Assembly: GCF_001652265.1 (NCBI RefSeq)
Contig: NZ_LWBS01000428.1
Coordinates: 124,001-188,000, forward strand
Direction of reading: 5' to 3'
Source of the DNA: Rhizobium leguminosarum
GTDB lineage: Bacteria > Pseudomonadota > Alphaproteobacteria > Rhizobiales > Rhizobiaceae
DNA: 64,000 bases
The position numbers and the translations under genes were made by a program. How positions within the stretch are numbered: the stretch's first letter is position 1; each line of letters starts with the position of its first letter. Shown here piece by piece: positions 16,026 through 25,993 of this stretch. Below the pieces are notes generated by a model that saw nothing but the letters and a program-made list of their open reading frames with translations, was not told the origin of the DNA and did not search any database.

Positions 16026-17555
16026 ATGACACTCTCCGGCGACCTGATTATCGGCGGCGCAAACGTGCGCGGCGCGGCCGCGGCATTCTCCGCAATCAAT
16101 CCCGCCAACGGCAGCCCGATGGAACCGAGCTTCGCGGGCGCGACGAAGGAGCAGGTGGAAGAGGCCACGAGTTTGGCGTGGGACGCCTTCCCGGTCTACA
16201 AGGAGACGTCGCTCGATGATCGGGCTCGGTTCCTGGAAGCAATCGCCGAAGGCATCGTCGCACTCGGCGACGATCTCGTCCTGCGAGCGATTGACGAGAC
16301 TGGCCTGCCACGCGGCCGCATCGAGGGAGAGCGCGCCAGGACCGTCGGACAGCTTCGCCTGTTCGCCAAGGAGGTTCGCGACGGCAGGCTTCAGGAACTT
16401 CGCTTCGATCCGGCTGATACGCAGCGCAAGCCAGTTGCAAAGCCGGACCTTCGGCTGCGAAACGTTGCTCTCGGCCCTGTCGTGGTGTTCGGGGCATCGA
16501 ATTTTCCCCTCGCTTTCTCTGTCGCTGGCGGTGACACCGCCTCCGCCCTCGCCGCCGGCTGCCCGGTTGTCGTCAAGGCGCACTCCGCCCATCCCGGCAC
16601 GTCCGAGCTGGTCGGCAGAGCCGTCGCGGACGCGGTCGCAGCATGCGGCCTTCCGCGGGGGACGTTTGGGCTTTTGTTCGACGCGGGATTCGAGGTCGGC
16701 CAGACCCTGGTCGCCGACCACCGCATACGCGCCGTCGGCTTCACGGGCTCGCGCCGCGGCGGCACCGCGCTGATGAAGATCGCGTCGGAGCGGAAGCAGC
16801 CGATACCTGTCTACGCCGAAATGAGCAGCATCAACCCTGTCATCCTCTATCCCAACGCACTTCGCAGCAGAGGAGCGGAGATCGGAAAATCGTTCGCATC
16901 CTCTCTGATCCTCGGCGCTGGTCAGTTCTGCACCAATCCTGGCCTGATCATCGCCGTCGAGGGTGCGGGCCTCGATGCCTTCATCGGGAGTGCCGCCGCA
17001 GCGCTTTCGGAATCGCAGGCTCAAACAATGCTGACTGCTGGCATCTGTGATGCATATCGCAATGGCGTCGCAAGGCTGTCGTCATCGTCTTCCGTCTCGC
17101 AAGTGGCCGTGGGGAAGGAGGGGACGCCCAATCAGGCCGCGGCGGCGCTCTTCGAGACGACCGCGGCTGCGTTCCTGGCAAACCCGGAACTTCAGGAAGA
17201 GGTTTTCGGCGCGTCGGGACTGATCGTCCGCTGCCGTGACGAAGGGGAGTTGCGAAGGGTCATCGGATCGCTGGAAGGTCAGTTGACCATCGCCCTGCAC
17301 GTGGATGCCGGTGACATCGAGGCCGCCTCGCCGATGATCTCGCAGTTGGAGCTTCTGGCCGGCCGACTTCTCGTCAACGGCTTCGGAACGGGGGTCGAGG
17401 TATCCGCGGCGATGGTCCATGGCGGACCCTATCCAGCCACATCGGACGGACGATCGACCTCAGTCGGGACGTTGGCGATCTACCGCTTCCTGCGCCCGGT
17501 CTCCTATCAGGACTTTCCGATAGATCTGCTTCCCGAGCCGCTCAAACTATTCTAA
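16026..17555 (+). CDS. Aldehyde dehydrogenase, 2-oxoglutarate-semialdehyde type
   Basis: NAD(P)-dependent oxidation of an aldehyde, most like ketoglutarate-semialdehyde dehydrogenases (EC 1.2.1.26) that end pentose, hydroxyproline or aldarate catabolism by making 2-oxoglutarate. It has 509 residues, the length of that group. Visible are the cofactor segment [29 protein letters not shown], the catalytic Glu in [12 protein letters not shown] and the catalytic Cys in [11 protein letters not shown]. The start at 16026 follows AAAGGA by 6 nt. No sugar-acid dehydratase neighbour is present, so the upstream pathway is not defined here. Confidence 0.9.
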   Translation: MTLSGDLIIGGANVRGAAAAFSAINPANGSPMEPSFAGATKEQVEEATSLAWDAFPVYKETSLDDRARFLEAIAEGIVALGDDLVLRAIDETGLPRGRIEGERARTVGQLRLFAKEVRDGRLQELRFDPADTQRKPVAKPDLRLRNVALGPVVVFGASNFPLAFSVAGGDTASALAAGCPVVVKAHSAHPGTSELVGRAVADAVAACGLPRGTFGLLFDAGFEVGQTLVADHRIRAVGFTGSRRGGTALMKIASERKQPIPVYAEMSSINPVILYPNALRSRGAEIGKSFASSLILGAGQFCTNPGLIIAVEGAGLDAFIGSAAAALSESQAQTMLTAGICDAYRNGVARLSSSSSVSQVAVGKEGTPNQAAAALFETTAAAFLANPELQEEVFGASGLIVRCRDEGELRRVIGSLEGQLTIALHVDAGDIEAASPMISQLELLAGRLLVNGFGTGVEVSAAMVHGGPYPATSDGRSTSVGTLAIYRFLRPVSYQDFPIDLLPEPLKLF

Positions 17556-18081
17556 GCGCGTCTAGCCTCGAGCAACAGACGTCGTGGAGGCGATCGACGC
17601 ATCCACGACGCAGATCAGACTACCGCTGCTCTGGCGGCCATCATAGCCTTTTGCCCACCAGACCAGTTCATCAAGCGCAATCTTCGCCGACGGCAGAAGA
17701 TTGGCTTGATGATGCGCCTTCCGGCGGAACCGTGGCAATGGCTGCCATACCAATCACAAGACCGGCGGCTATCACTCACGCCCGGTTTGGGGTAGCAGCT
17801 CCCTCGGGCGCGATGCCCGATTGGCCAAGTGAAACCGCGCAGGTCAAACGGGTCTAGCAGCACGATTCCGGCCCTCGACGCGCCCGGCCGTCATCAATGA
17901 ATGTAACGCCGCGCAAAGCGCCGACGGCTGCCTTGGCGTGCCCGGACTCCGAAGGGCCTGCATTCCCGCCGGTTGCATGCCGAGCGATTGATCTGCTTGC
18001 CTTTCAAAAGAAAATGCCTAAGATATCTTCAGCTTTATAAGAAATATTCTCAGATTTTTTCTATTTATGAAAGCCTGACCA
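17556..18081. other. Gap; possible relic and Lrp promoter
   Basis: About 17590-17700 on the minus strand reads NLLPSAKIALDELVWWAKG, which looks like a remnant of a coding region I cannot name. From 18000 to 18070 the DNA is strikingly AT-rich, with an imperfect dyad AGAAA...TTTCT at about 18040-18062, a plausible Lrp-type autoregulatory site just before the Lrp gene. Confidence 0.4.
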
Positions 18082-18588
18082 TTGCGAGAACATCTCGATC
18101 AGACCGACCGGCGACTGGTTAAGCTGCTGTCGGAGGATGCACAGCTCGGCGTCAATCGCCTCGCCGAAAAGATGGCGATTTCTGTTCCGACAGTGCGTAT
18201 GCGGTTGCGAAACCTCTTGGGCCGCAACCTGCTCAAGATCGTCGGATTGCTGAACCTGACCGAGCGTCCGGAATTGATCTCGGCCATCGTCGGCATCAAT
18301 GCCCAGGGGCGCGGGCAGGCCCGGAAACTGGCGCAACGCATCTCCGAGCTGCCTTTCGTGAACTCCGCCTGCGTCGTCACCGGGCGCTTCGACATTATCG
18401 TCGACGTGACAGTGGCCGGCGATGTCGCCGATCTCTACCGCGTCACCAGCGAGTTGATCCCAGGCGCGGGCGAGCCGGGCGAAGTCGTGCGCAGCGAGAC
18501 CTTCGTCGTCATGGCATCCTGCAACAAGTGGGTCAGCCTGCCGGAAGGTTGCTGGTCGGACGAGAATCCTCGAAAGGAAAGCGCGTGA
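18082..18588 (+). CDS. Lrp/AsnC-family transcriptional regulator
   Basis: Leucine-responsive-type regulator, 168 residues. N-terminal helix-turn-helix: LDQTDRRLVKLLSEDAQLG, then LAEKMAISVPTVRMRLRNL. The C-terminal ligand (RAM/ASNC) domain follows from residue 65 with PFVNSACVVTGRFDIIVDV. The start appears to be TTG at 18082; no ATG fits the domain. Its stop overlaps the GTG start of the next dehydrogenase gene (GTGA), so it heads a six-gene amino-acid locus and probably senses its substrate. Confidence 0.9.
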   Translation: MREHLDQTDRRLVKLLSEDAQLGVNRLAEKMAISVPTVRMRLRNLLGRNLLKIVGLLNLTERPELISAIVGINAQGRGQARKLAQRISELPFVNSACVVTGRFDIIVDVTVAGDVADLYRVTSELIPGAGEPGEVVRSETFVVMASCNKWVSLPEGCWSDENPRKESA

Positions 18589-19748
18589 AGATCGCGGTAC
18601 TTGGCGGCCTCGGGTTGCAAGGGCGAGCCGCGATCACCGATCTCGTCGCCAGCGAAGGTGTCGAGCACGTGGTCTGTGTCGATACCGCGCCGGATGGCGC
18701 GGCCCTGCTTGCCGGATTGACAGACATTGGCCGCATCCGTTTCGTCGTGCCGGAAGGTCCGATCGGTCTAACGCTGGCGGATGTGATGAAGGACGCCGAC
18801 GCGGTCATCGACCTCTTGCCGCAGCCGCTGATGCGCGAGGCGGTTCTTGCGGCGATCGCCACATGCACGCCGCTCGTCACCACCAATTACGGCAAGACCA
18901 TCGCCGATCTCGATCCCGCGGCCACGACGGCGGGCGTTTCGATCATGACCGAATGCGGGCTCGACCCCGGCATCGATCTGGTGCTCTACGCGCGTGCCGC
19001 CAGGCAGTTCGACGCCATCACCTCCATCGAGTCCTATTGCGGCGGCATCCCTGAGCCGAAAGCGGCGACTGAACCGCTACGCTATAAGGTGAGCTGGAAC
19101 TTCGACATGGTGTTGACGAGCCAGAATCGCGACAGCGTGCTGGTCGAAAATGGCGAACGGGTCGACGTGCCCGCGGCCCGGCAACACGACAACCGTTTCA
19201 TCCATCAGATCGAGTTCGCGGGCCTCGGCAGGCTGGAGGCCTTTCCGAACGGCGATGCGCCGCACTATTCCGACATGCTCGGCCATGCCAAGGAGCTGCG
19301 GCGCGGTGGCCGCTATTCACTGCGTTGGCCAGGCTGGTCGGCGTTTTGGGCTCCGCTGAAGGAACTCGGCTTCCTCTCAGAAGACAAGGTGCCGGGCATT
19401 GGCGCCAGCCCACGCGAATTTCTCGGCCGGATGCTCGGTCCGAAATTACAGTATGGTGTCGATGAGAAGGATCTTTGCGTGATGCGCAATGTGTTTTCCG
19501 GCAGCGAAGGCGGCCGCCGCAAGACAGTGACATCGGACCTGATCATAGAGCGCGACCTGACTTCCGGGCTGTTCGGCATGAGCCGCGGCGTCGGCTATCC
19601 CGCCAGCATCGTGGCGCAGATGTTGGCCCGCGGCGAGATCGCCCAGCCTGGCCTGCTCAACCCGCTGATGCATGTGCCGGACGGTCGCTTCCTCGACGAG
19701 TTGGCCAGGCGCGGCATCCGGGTTTCCGAGACGGTCAGCTGGGATTGA
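18585..19748 (+). CDS. Saccharopine-dehydrogenase-family oxidoreductase, lysine 6-dehydrogenase-like
   Basis: NAD(P)-dependent amino-acid oxidoreductase, 387 residues. The Rossmann start KIAVLGGLGLQGRAAITDL, the segment TECGLDPGIDLVLY and the C-terminal VGYPASIVAQMLARGEI resemble lysine 6-dehydrogenases and saccharopine reductases. The GTG start at 18585 overlaps the Lrp stop, with GAAAGGAAA upstream. Together with the following polar amino-acid ABC transporter it suggests uptake and deamination of lysine or a related amino acid; the exact substrate is inferred. Confidence 0.82.
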   Translation: MKIAVLGGLGLQGRAAITDLVASEGVEHVVCVDTAPDGAALLAGLTDIGRIRFVVPEGPIGLTLADVMKDADAVIDLLPQPLMREAVLAAIATCTPLVTTNYGKTIADLDPAATTAGVSIMTECGLDPGIDLVLYARAARQFDAITSIESYCGGIPEPKAATEPLRYKVSWNFDMVLTSQNRDSVLVENGERVDVPAARQHDNRFIHQIEFAGLGRLEAFPNGDAPHYSDMLGHAKELRRGGRYSLRWPGWSAFWAPLKELGFLSEDKVPGIGASPREFLGRMLGPKLQYGVDEKDLCVMRNVFSGSEGGRRKTVTSDLIIERDLTSGLFGMSRGVGYPASIVAQMLARGEIAQPGLLNPLMHVPDGRFLDELARRGIRVSETVSWD

Positions 19749-19840
19749 GGAATTCGAACGCGGTCGCCGCCGGGAACGGCGCCGAGGTTCAAAAGGCACC
19801 CACGGGTGGGTAGGATAACGACAACCGGGAGGAATATGAA

Positions 19841-20629
19841 ATGAACATTAACAAGGTTTTCGCCGCAGCGGTCGCGCTTGCCAGTATCACCGCCGCCGCC
19901 AATGCCGGAACGCTCGACGACATCGCCAAGCGCGGTGAACTGCGCGTCGCGGTGCAGACACAAGGCCCTCCCTTCTCGCTGGTCGACGCGGCCGGCGAAC
20001 GGACCGGCAGCTCGGTCGAACTCGCTGAATTGATGGCCAAGGAAATGGGCGTGAAGATCACCTTCCTTGATTTCGACTGGGATGGCCTGATCCCGGCGCT
20101 GTTGTCCGGAAAGGCCGATCTCCTGGTCGCTGACATGACGCCGACGCTGGCACGGGGAATGAAGGTCGCCTTCACCAAGCCCTACATGTATACCGGCAGC
20201 ACCGTCTTCACCAAGGCCGGCGGCAAGTTCAACACGACCGGAGACTGCAAGGCCAAGGGCACCAAGATCGCGGTACTGCTCGGTGCCACCGGCGAGAAGG
20301 AGGCCAAGGCCGCCTTTCCCGATGCCGAGATCAAGAGCTACAAGGGTGGCGGCCCGCTGCTGCTCGATGCCGTCAATAACGGCCAGGCCGATTGCGGCGT
20401 CAACGACGTCTCGGCGGTCAAGGGTCAGTCAACGGCTTACCCGGCCGGCAGCTTCACCATCATGCCCGACATGCTGTCGAAGGAGCCGTTGGCATTCGCC
20501 ACGCGCTATGACGAACCGGACCTGTTGATCTGGATGAACCAGTTTCTCGACCAGGTCAGCCTGGACGGCCGTCTGCAGAAAAACCTCGATTATTGGGTCA
20601 ACTCCGACGACTGGAAGAAGGATCACTAA
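19841..20629 (+). CDS. Amino-acid ABC transporter periplasmic binding protein
   Basis: 262-residue solute-binding protein of the polar amino-acid family (family 3). Signal peptide in residues 1-22 (VFAAAVALASITAAANA), then LDDIAKRGELRVAVQTQGPPF, FDWDGLIPALLSGKADLLVADM and TYPAGS-like C-terminal lobe segments. GGGAGGAATAT precedes the ATG. It leads the transporter part of the Lrp locus. Confidence 0.93.
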   Translation: MNINKVFAAAVALASITAAANAGTLDDIAKRGELRVAVQTQGPPFSLVDAAGERTGSSVELAELMAKEMGVKITFLDFDWDGLIPALLSGKADLLVADMTPTLARGMKVAFTKPYMYTGSTVFTKAGGKFNTTGDCKAKGTKIAVLLGATGEKEAKAAFPDAEIKSYKGGGPLLLDAVNNGQADCGVNDVSAVKGQSTAYPAGSFTIMPDMLSKEPLAFATRYDEPDLLIWMNQFLDQVSLDGRLQKNLDYWVNSDDWKKDH

Positions 20630-20742
20630 GCCCGGCCCAGGGTTCAAGCATCCATCTGATCCGGCCGGTTTCGCGCGCGCTTCGGCGTCGCGAGACCGTC
20701 CGGGACATTTCGTCCTCCGCCGCCTGGGATAGGCCTTTCGCC

Positions 20743-21420
20743 ATGCTCGAGAACTTCAGCTTCCGCGCCATCGTTGAATATCTGCCCTTGTTCGGGCAGG
20801 GTCTCTTCACGACGGTGTGGCTGTCGCTCCTCGCCTTCGCCGGTGCGCTCGCCGTTGGCATCGTGCTCGTCGCGGTGAACCTGCAGCCCGCCCGGCTGTT
20901 TCGCCTTCCGGCCAAGGCTTTCATCGACGCGGTGCGGGCCACGCCCTTGCTGGCGCAGCTCTATTTCCTCTATTTCGGTCTGCCTCGCCTCGGCTTCATC
21001 CTGCCGGAACTCGTTGTCGGCATTCTCGCCTTGTCGCTGAACAGCGGCGCCTATGTTGCCGAGATCATCCGGGCCGGCATCCTGTCGATCCACCGCGGCC
21101 AGGTGGAGGCAGGCATCGCTTCGGGCATGACCTTCATCCAACGCATGCGCTTCGTCATCCTGCCGCAAGCCTTCAAGGTGACGATTCCACCATTGCTCGG
21201 CCAAGCGATCGTGCTGGTCAAGGATTCGGCCTTGCTATCGTTGATATCGGTCGCCGAACTGACCCGTGCCGGGCAACTGCTCGCCTCCGACCGCTTCATG
21301 CCCGCCGAAGGGTTCATGACCATCGCGGCCTTCTACCTCCTGCTCTATTACGGTCTGAAGGGGCTGGCGGCTCTGTCCGCGTACTGGCTCGGATTGGCGC
21401 CGACAGGAGCGCGGACATGA
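20743..21420 (+). CDS. Amino-acid ABC transporter permease 1
   Basis: HisM/GlnP-type inner-membrane permease, about 225 residues with five predicted helices. It carries DAVRATPLLAQLYFLYFGLP and the ATPase-coupling EAA loop EAGIASGMTFIQRMRFVILPQ. The ATG at 20743 follows GGGATAGG; its stop overlaps the next permease start (ATGA). Confidence 0.93.
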   Translation: MLENFSFRAIVEYLPLFGQGLFTTVWLSLLAFAGALAVGIVLVAVNLQPARLFRLPAKAFIDAVRATPLLAQLYFLYFGLPRLGFILPELVVGILALSLNSGAYVAEIIRAGILSIHRGQVEAGIASGMTFIQRMRFVILPQAFKVTIPPLLGQAIVLVKDSALLSLISVAELTRAGQLLASDRFMPAEGFMTIAAFYLLLYYGLKGLAALSAYWLGLAPTGART

Positions 21421-22091
21421 TCTGGCAGCAGTTGCAGAGCCTCGCCGGCAGCTATCCCCTCGCCTTGCGTGGCCTCGGCATGACCGTCGCGTTGTCGCTG
21501 ATTAGCCTGGTGCTCGGTACGCTGATCGGCTTTTGCCTCGGCATCCTTCGGACCGGTGGAAGCCGGCTTTTAAGCGCAGCGATCGGCACCTGGGTCGACC
21601 TGATCCGCGGCACGCCGTTCCTGGTGCAGATCTTTCTGATATTCTTCATTCTGCCGGAATTCGGCATCGAGCTCGACGCCTTCAGTGCCGGCATCATCGC
21701 CCTGACGAACCTCGCGGCCTGTTTTATCTGCGAGATCGTCGCCGCCGGCATCCGCGCCGTTCCAACCGGCCAGATCGAGGCGGCTCTGGCGTCCGGGCTG
21801 TCACGGTGGCAGAGGATGCGCCAGGTCGTGCTGCCGCAGGCGATGCGGATTGTGCTGCCGCCACTTGTTGGCCAGTACGTGCTGCTGATCAAGGATTCCT
21901 CCGTCGTCTCGGCCATCGGGCTCACCGACCTTACGCGGGTCGGCTGGCTGGTGGTGCAGCGGGTGCCGAATGGCTTGCTGGTCTTCTTCCTGGTCGGCGT
22001 GGGTTATTTCATTGTCTGCTATCCGCTTATCATGCTGGCCCGCCGTCTGGAGCTTCGAATGGGCGCGGCCCATGGCGAGGTGCGATTGTGA
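21417..22091 (+). CDS. Amino-acid ABC transporter permease 2
   Basis: Paralogous HisM/GlnP-type permease, 224 residues, with DLIRGTPFLVQIFLIFFILP and the EAA loop EAALASGLSRWQRMRQVVLPQ. It is translationally coupled to permease 1 and forms the membrane heterodimer with it. Confidence 0.93.
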   Translation: MIWQQLQSLAGSYPLALRGLGMTVALSLISLVLGTLIGFCLGILRTGGSRLLSAAIGTWVDLIRGTPFLVQIFLIFFILPEFGIELDAFSAGIIALTNLAACFICEIVAAGIRAVPTGQIEAALASGLSRWQRMRQVVLPQAMRIVLPPLVGQYVLLIKDSSVVSAIGLTDLTRVGWLVVQRVPNGLLVFFLVGVGYFIVCYPLIMLARRLELRMGAAHGEVRL

Positions 22092-22123
22092 TGCCGCCGC
22101 AGAATCCGAAAGGTTGAACCAGC

Positions 22124-22852
22124 ATGATCGAGTTTCGCGCTGTCAATAAATGGTTCGGCCCACTTCATGTGCTTAAGGATATCACGCTCGACGTCGCGCC
22201 GCGCGAGGTCGTCGTCGTCTGCGGTCCATCCGGCTCGGGCAAGAGCACCTTGATCCGTTGCGTGAACGGTTTGGAGACGATCCGTGACGGCGACTTGGTT
22301 GTCGACGGTCAGCGTCTCGGTGACCGCACCACCAACATGACACTATTGCGCGCGGAGATTGGCTTTGTCTTCCAGTCGTTCAATCTCTATCCGCACAAGA
22401 CAGCGCTGGAGAACGTCACGCTGGCGCCGATGCACGTGCGCAAGATCCCGCGCGCCGAAGCCGAGAAGGCCGGCCGCGAGCTGCTGGCCAAGGTCGGCCT
22501 CGCGGACAAGGTCGATGCTTACCCCGCGCAGCTGTCCGGCGGCCAGCAGCAGCGTGTCGCCATCGCGCGCTGCCTCGGCATGCGCCCCAAGATCATGCTG
22601 TTCGACGAACCAACCTCGGCGCTCGATCCCGAGATGATATCGGAAGTGCTCGATGTCATGGTCGCCGTCGCGGAGGAAGGCATGACGATGATGGTGGTGA
22701 CCCACGAAATGGGCTTCGCTCGCAAGGTCGCGCAACGCGTGGTGTTCATGGATGCCGGCGCCATAGTCGAGAGCGGCACGCCGGATGAATTCTTCGCCCA
22801 CCCGAAGACCGACCGCAGCCGCGCCTTCCTCGGCAAGATCCTGCGCCACTAG
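22124..22852 (+). CDS. Amino-acid ABC transporter ATP-binding protein
   Basis: GlnQ/HisP-type ATPase, 242 residues. Walker [10 protein letters not shown], signature [13 protein letters not shown], Walker [15 protein letters not shown] and switch His in VVTHEMGFA are all intact. It completes the uptake system started by the binding protein at 19841. Confidence 0.95.
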   Translation: MIEFRAVNKWFGPLHVLKDITLDVAPREVVVVCGPSGSGKSTLIRCVNGLETIRDGDLVVDGQRLGDRTTNMTLLRAEIGFVFQSFNLYPHKTALENVTLAPMHVRKIPRAEAEKAGRELLAKVGLADKVDAYPAQLSGGQQQRVAIARCLGMRPKIMLFDEPTSALDPEMISEVLDVMVAVAEEGMTMMVVTHEMGFARKVAQRVVFMDAGAIVESGTPDEFFAHPKTDRSRAFLGKILRH

Positions 22853-22977
22853 CTATAGCTAGTTCCGCCCGTTGATCGGTTCCTTCCCCTACGCGAAAGG
22901 ATTATCCGCATCGTGGGCTGTTGCGAGACCGGCCGCCAGTTCATACGTTCTGTCATCCAACCTCACAGGAGCAGAAG

Positions 22978-23769
22978 ATGCAGATCGACCTCACAGGCAA
23001 GACCGCTCTGGTTACCGGATCCACTGAAGGCATTGGATACGCAATCGCCCGCCAGCTCGCGAGGGCGGGTGCGGACGTGGTGGTCAACGGCCGGTCCGAA
23101 GAAAAGACCGCGAAGGCCGCCGTCCGCCTGAAAGGCGAAGGCGCCAAGGGAAGCGTGACCGCGGCGGCAGCGGATCTCGCGACCGCTGGCGGATGTGACG
23201 CTCTTGTCGCCCAAGTTCCTCATGTGGACATCCTCATCAACAACGCGGGCATCTTTCAGCCGCTAGACTTCTTCGATGCGAACGACGAGGTATGGGACCG
23301 ACACTGGCAGGTGAACGTCATGTCCGCCGTCAGGCTTTCGCGCGCATATCTTCCGGGCATGCAGAAGCTCGATTGGGGCCGCGTCATCTTCATCGCGTCT
23401 GAATCCGGCTTTAACATACCGGTCGAGATGATCCACTACGGTGTCAGCAAGACCGCAGACATCGCGGTTGCCCGCGGCCTTGCTAAGCGCATGGCTGGCA
23501 CGGGCGTCACGGTGAACTCCGTCCTTCCCGGCCCCACGCTGTCCGAGGGCGTCGAGGCAATGCTCGCCGAGGAACGTGCGAAGACAGGGAAACCGATCGA
23601 GGAGGTGGCGGCGGATTTCGTCAAAAAGCACCGCGCCGGCTCGATCATCCAACGCGCTGCGAGCGTCGAGGAAATTGCCAATCTCGTGACCTATCTGGCC
23701 TCCCCTTTGGCATCCGCAACGACTGGAGCTTCGATGCGCGTGGACGGAGGCCTGATCGACACGCTCTGA
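22978..23769 (+). CDS. SDR-family oxidoreductase
   Basis: Classical NAD(P)-dependent SDR, 263 residues. Cofactor motif TGSTEGIGYAIA, NNAGIF, catalytic Ser in FIASESGF and YGVSKTADIA are present. ATG 22978 follows AGGAGCAGAAG. The C-terminus TGASMRVDGGLIDTL is the standard SDR end. It lies 125 bp after the ABC ATPase and may be a separate unit. Confidence 0.92.
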   Translation: MQIDLTGKTALVTGSTEGIGYAIARQLARAGADVVVNGRSEEKTAKAAVRLKGEGAKGSVTAAAADLATAGGCDALVAQVPHVDILINNAGIFQPLDFFDANDEVWDRHWQVNVMSAVRLSRAYLPGMQKLDWGRVIFIASESGFNIPVEMIHYGVSKTADIAVARGLAKRMAGTGVTVNSVLPGPTLSEGVEAMLAEERAKTGKPIEEVAADFVKKHRAGSIIQRAASVEEIANLVTYLASPLASATTGASMRVDGGLIDTL

Positions 23770-24189
23770 CTGACGCCACAGACCGGCCACTGCACCGTCT
23801 TCGTCGGAAGTTGTCTCCGCGATGCGCTGCGGTGGCGGGCTATTTGGCGGCCTTTCCAAAGCCCTCCAATTCTCACCCTTCGCAGACCAGTCGCTTATCG
23901 AAAAGGCGGTGTTCGAGGTAGCCTCGATCTTTCGCGCGCCCGCCATGGTCCGTTGGCCCGGCAAGATGCCGACTGGTTCCCCACATTCGTGGCCGCCGCC
24001 GACGATCCCAACATCATTGATGAGCTTAAAAGGGGAAAGATCTCCAATGCGTCGTCACCGAAACCACGGCACGCCAGGGAACCGCTGGCGACCGCCAAGG
24101 TTTAGCCTTGAGACCATAAGCGCAGCACTTGGGCGACGGCTCGATGGCCGTCGCGTCGGGGCAACCGATGACTACCTGGGGAATTCAGC
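23770..24189. other. Gap without recognisable gene
   Basis: 420 bp. A plus-strand frame covers most of it but has no family motif, no ribosome site and mixed composition. It may be eroded coding DNA. Confidence 0.4.
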
Positions 24190-24678
24190 ATGAATATCGA
24201 GACGATAACTTTCGGGCCGAGCGGCTGGGTCCCGAACAACCCGCATCTTCCTGTATTGCTTTACAGAGGGCTGTTTGCCGACGGCGGACCGACCGATTTC
24301 GAACGTCGCTTCGCGGCAAACGGTTGGACAGGCATCTGGAGAAACGGTGTCTTCGATTATCAGCACTACCATTCCGGTGCCCATGAAGTGCTGGGAATTG
24401 CACTTGGTAGCGCCACGCTGCTGATTGGTGGTCCCGGGGGGCAAGCAATAGCGGTGGCGGCCGGAGACTGTCTGGTGCTTCCTGCCGGGACAGGGCATCA
24501 GAATCTCGGCTGCACGTCGAACTTCCAGGTCGTCGGCGCTTATCCTAAGGGACAGCATGCCGACATTCAGACTTCGGCTGCTTCAAGCGAAACGCTGACG
24601 AAAATCTCGTCAGTACCCCTACCCGACACCGATCCCGTTCAAGGACCATCGGGATTTCTCATCGAGAAATGGCGGTAG
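24190..24678 (+). CDS. Cupin-domain protein, YjlB-like
   Basis: Small single-domain cupin, 162 residues. The metal-binding motif 1 is HYHSGAHEVLGIALG and motif 2 is GDCLVLPAGTGHQNLG, an arrangement seen in the YjlB group. Substrate is unknown. It stands alone between two gaps. Confidence 0.85.
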   Translation: MNIETITFGPSGWVPNNPHLPVLLYRGLFADGGPTDFERRFAANGWTGIWRNGVFDYQHYHSGAHEVLGIALGSATLLIGGPGGQAIAVAAGDCLVLPAGTGHQNLGCTSNFQVVGAYPKGQHADIQTSAASSETLTKISSVPLPDTDPVQGPSGFLIEKWR

Positions 24679-24889
24679 CAGGCTTGCCGCGTTCGTTGAT
24701 CTGATCGACTCCGCCTCCATCAGCACGCCGCCGGCAGCACAAAGCGAGGCCCGCACCTATGCCCTGGTATGGCTTGCCCTGTCCCTCGGCCCCACCCGCC
24801 CTTATCCCTCGACCCAATCGATCGCAAACACGCCTCCCTGTAGCGTCGTCGATGCCGTGTTTAAGGCGGCGTGTCAGAAGGAGACGAAC
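24679..24889. other. Short gap with degenerate repeat
   Basis: Bases 24724-24785 resemble 13775-13835 (shared ACCTATGCC and TGGTATGGCTTGCCCT). No gene is visible. Confidence 0.35.
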
Positions 24890-25825
24890 ATGAACCTTGA
24901 GACAAATATGAGCCTGGAAAACACCGCACACCCCGGCAGACCTCGGCTCGACGAATTGGTTCCGTCGCGCTACGCGGTGCAGGTCGGCGAGATTGAGGTG
25001 CTGGTGGTCAGCGATGGAGTGCTACCGCTCCCAACCGCGATGCTGGGACACAACATCGATCCCGCCGTCCGAGCGGGCTGGCTGAAAGACATGTTCCTGC
25101 CAGCGGATGCTTTCGACTGGGCGCTGAACGTGGTCGTGGTGCGCAGCGGCGACCAGACCATACTCCTCGACGCCGGGCTAGGGATCGACCCGGACCTGCA
25201 CCTGCCGCGGGCCGGGCAGCTGATCAAGCGTTTGGAAGCCGCCGGCATCGATCTTGCGTCGGTGACCGATGTGGTGCTGACCCACATGCACATGGACCAC
25301 ATTGGCGGGCTGCTCGTCGATGGGGTGAAGGACCAGTTGCGTCCGGACCTACGCATCCACGTGGCGGCGGCCGAGGTCAAGTTCTGGGAGGCGCCCGATT
25401 TTTCCCGTGTCTCCATGCCGCCGGGCTTCCCGGACGCGCTTCGGGCGACCGCCGAGCGGTTCGCCAAAGAGTATCGCAGCCATTTCAGGCTGTTCGACGA
25501 CGAGTACGAGGTCGCGCCGGGCGTGGTCGTCCATCGCACCGGCGGCCACACCCCGGGGCACAGCGTGATCCGCGTGGCGTCCGGCGGCGACCGGCTGATG
25601 TTTGCCGGCGACGCCGTATTCGCGGTCGGCTTTGAGCACCCCGACTGGTTCAACGGCTTCGAGCACGACCCCGAGGAGGCGGCGCGCGTTCGGATCCGTC
25701 TTTTGCGGGAGCTGGCGGAGACCGGCGAGCAACTGGTGGCCACCCACCTGCCGTTCCCATCCGTCGGCCGGGTGGCGGTCGATGGCGACGCCTTTCGTTG
25801 GGTGGCGGCCTTCTGGGACTACTGA
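24890..25825 (+). CDS. MBL-fold metallo-hydrolase
   Basis: Metallo-beta-lactamase-fold hydrolase, 311 residues. The metal ligands are in THMHMDHIGG (HxHxDH), HTPGHSV and FAGDAVF, with a last His in ATHLPFPSVG. AAGGAG precedes ATG 24890. The layout resembles lactonase-like and uncharacterised rhizobial MBL proteins; no N-terminal signal is evident, so the substrate is open. Confidence 0.9.
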   Translation: MNLETNMSLENTAHPGRPRLDELVPSRYAVQVGEIEVLVVSDGVLPLPTAMLGHNIDPAVRAGWLKDMFLPADAFDWALNVVVVRSGDQTILLDAGLGIDPDLHLPRAGQLIKRLEAAGIDLASVTDVVLTHMHMDHIGGLLVDGVKDQLRPDLRIHVAAAEVKFWEAPDFSRVSMPPGFPDALRATAERFAKEYRSHFRLFDDEYEVAPGVVVHRTGGHTPGHSVIRVASGGDRLMFAGDAVFAVGFEHPDWFNGFEHDPEEAARVRIRLLRELAETGEQLVATHLPFPSVGRVAVDGDAFRWVAAFWDY

Positions 25826-25848
25826 TCGATTGTCGGGTTGGGATCTTA

Positions 25849-25944
25849 GAGCGTGTACTCATCGCGTGAATGAGTCCACGCTCTATCGATTTGTTTCTGC
25901 GCAATTCCGGACGCAAAACCGTTACACACTTTTGCTGGAATTGC
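25849..25944. repeat. Rhizobial two-hairpin intergenic element, copy 1
   Basis: Two adjacent palindromes: GAGCGTG...CACGCTC (25849-25883, with inner ACTCAT/ATGAGT) and GCAATTCC...GGAATTGC (25901-25944, with inner GCAAAA/TTTTGC). The same two-part design occurs at 28152-28248 and 55501-55586. It belongs to the class of dispersed palindromic elements known in rhizobia (RIME-like). Confidence 0.75.
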
Positions 25945-25993
25945 TTAAGTCAGATCCTGACCCGCCGATCATCCCCGCATCCTGGAAGACCTC

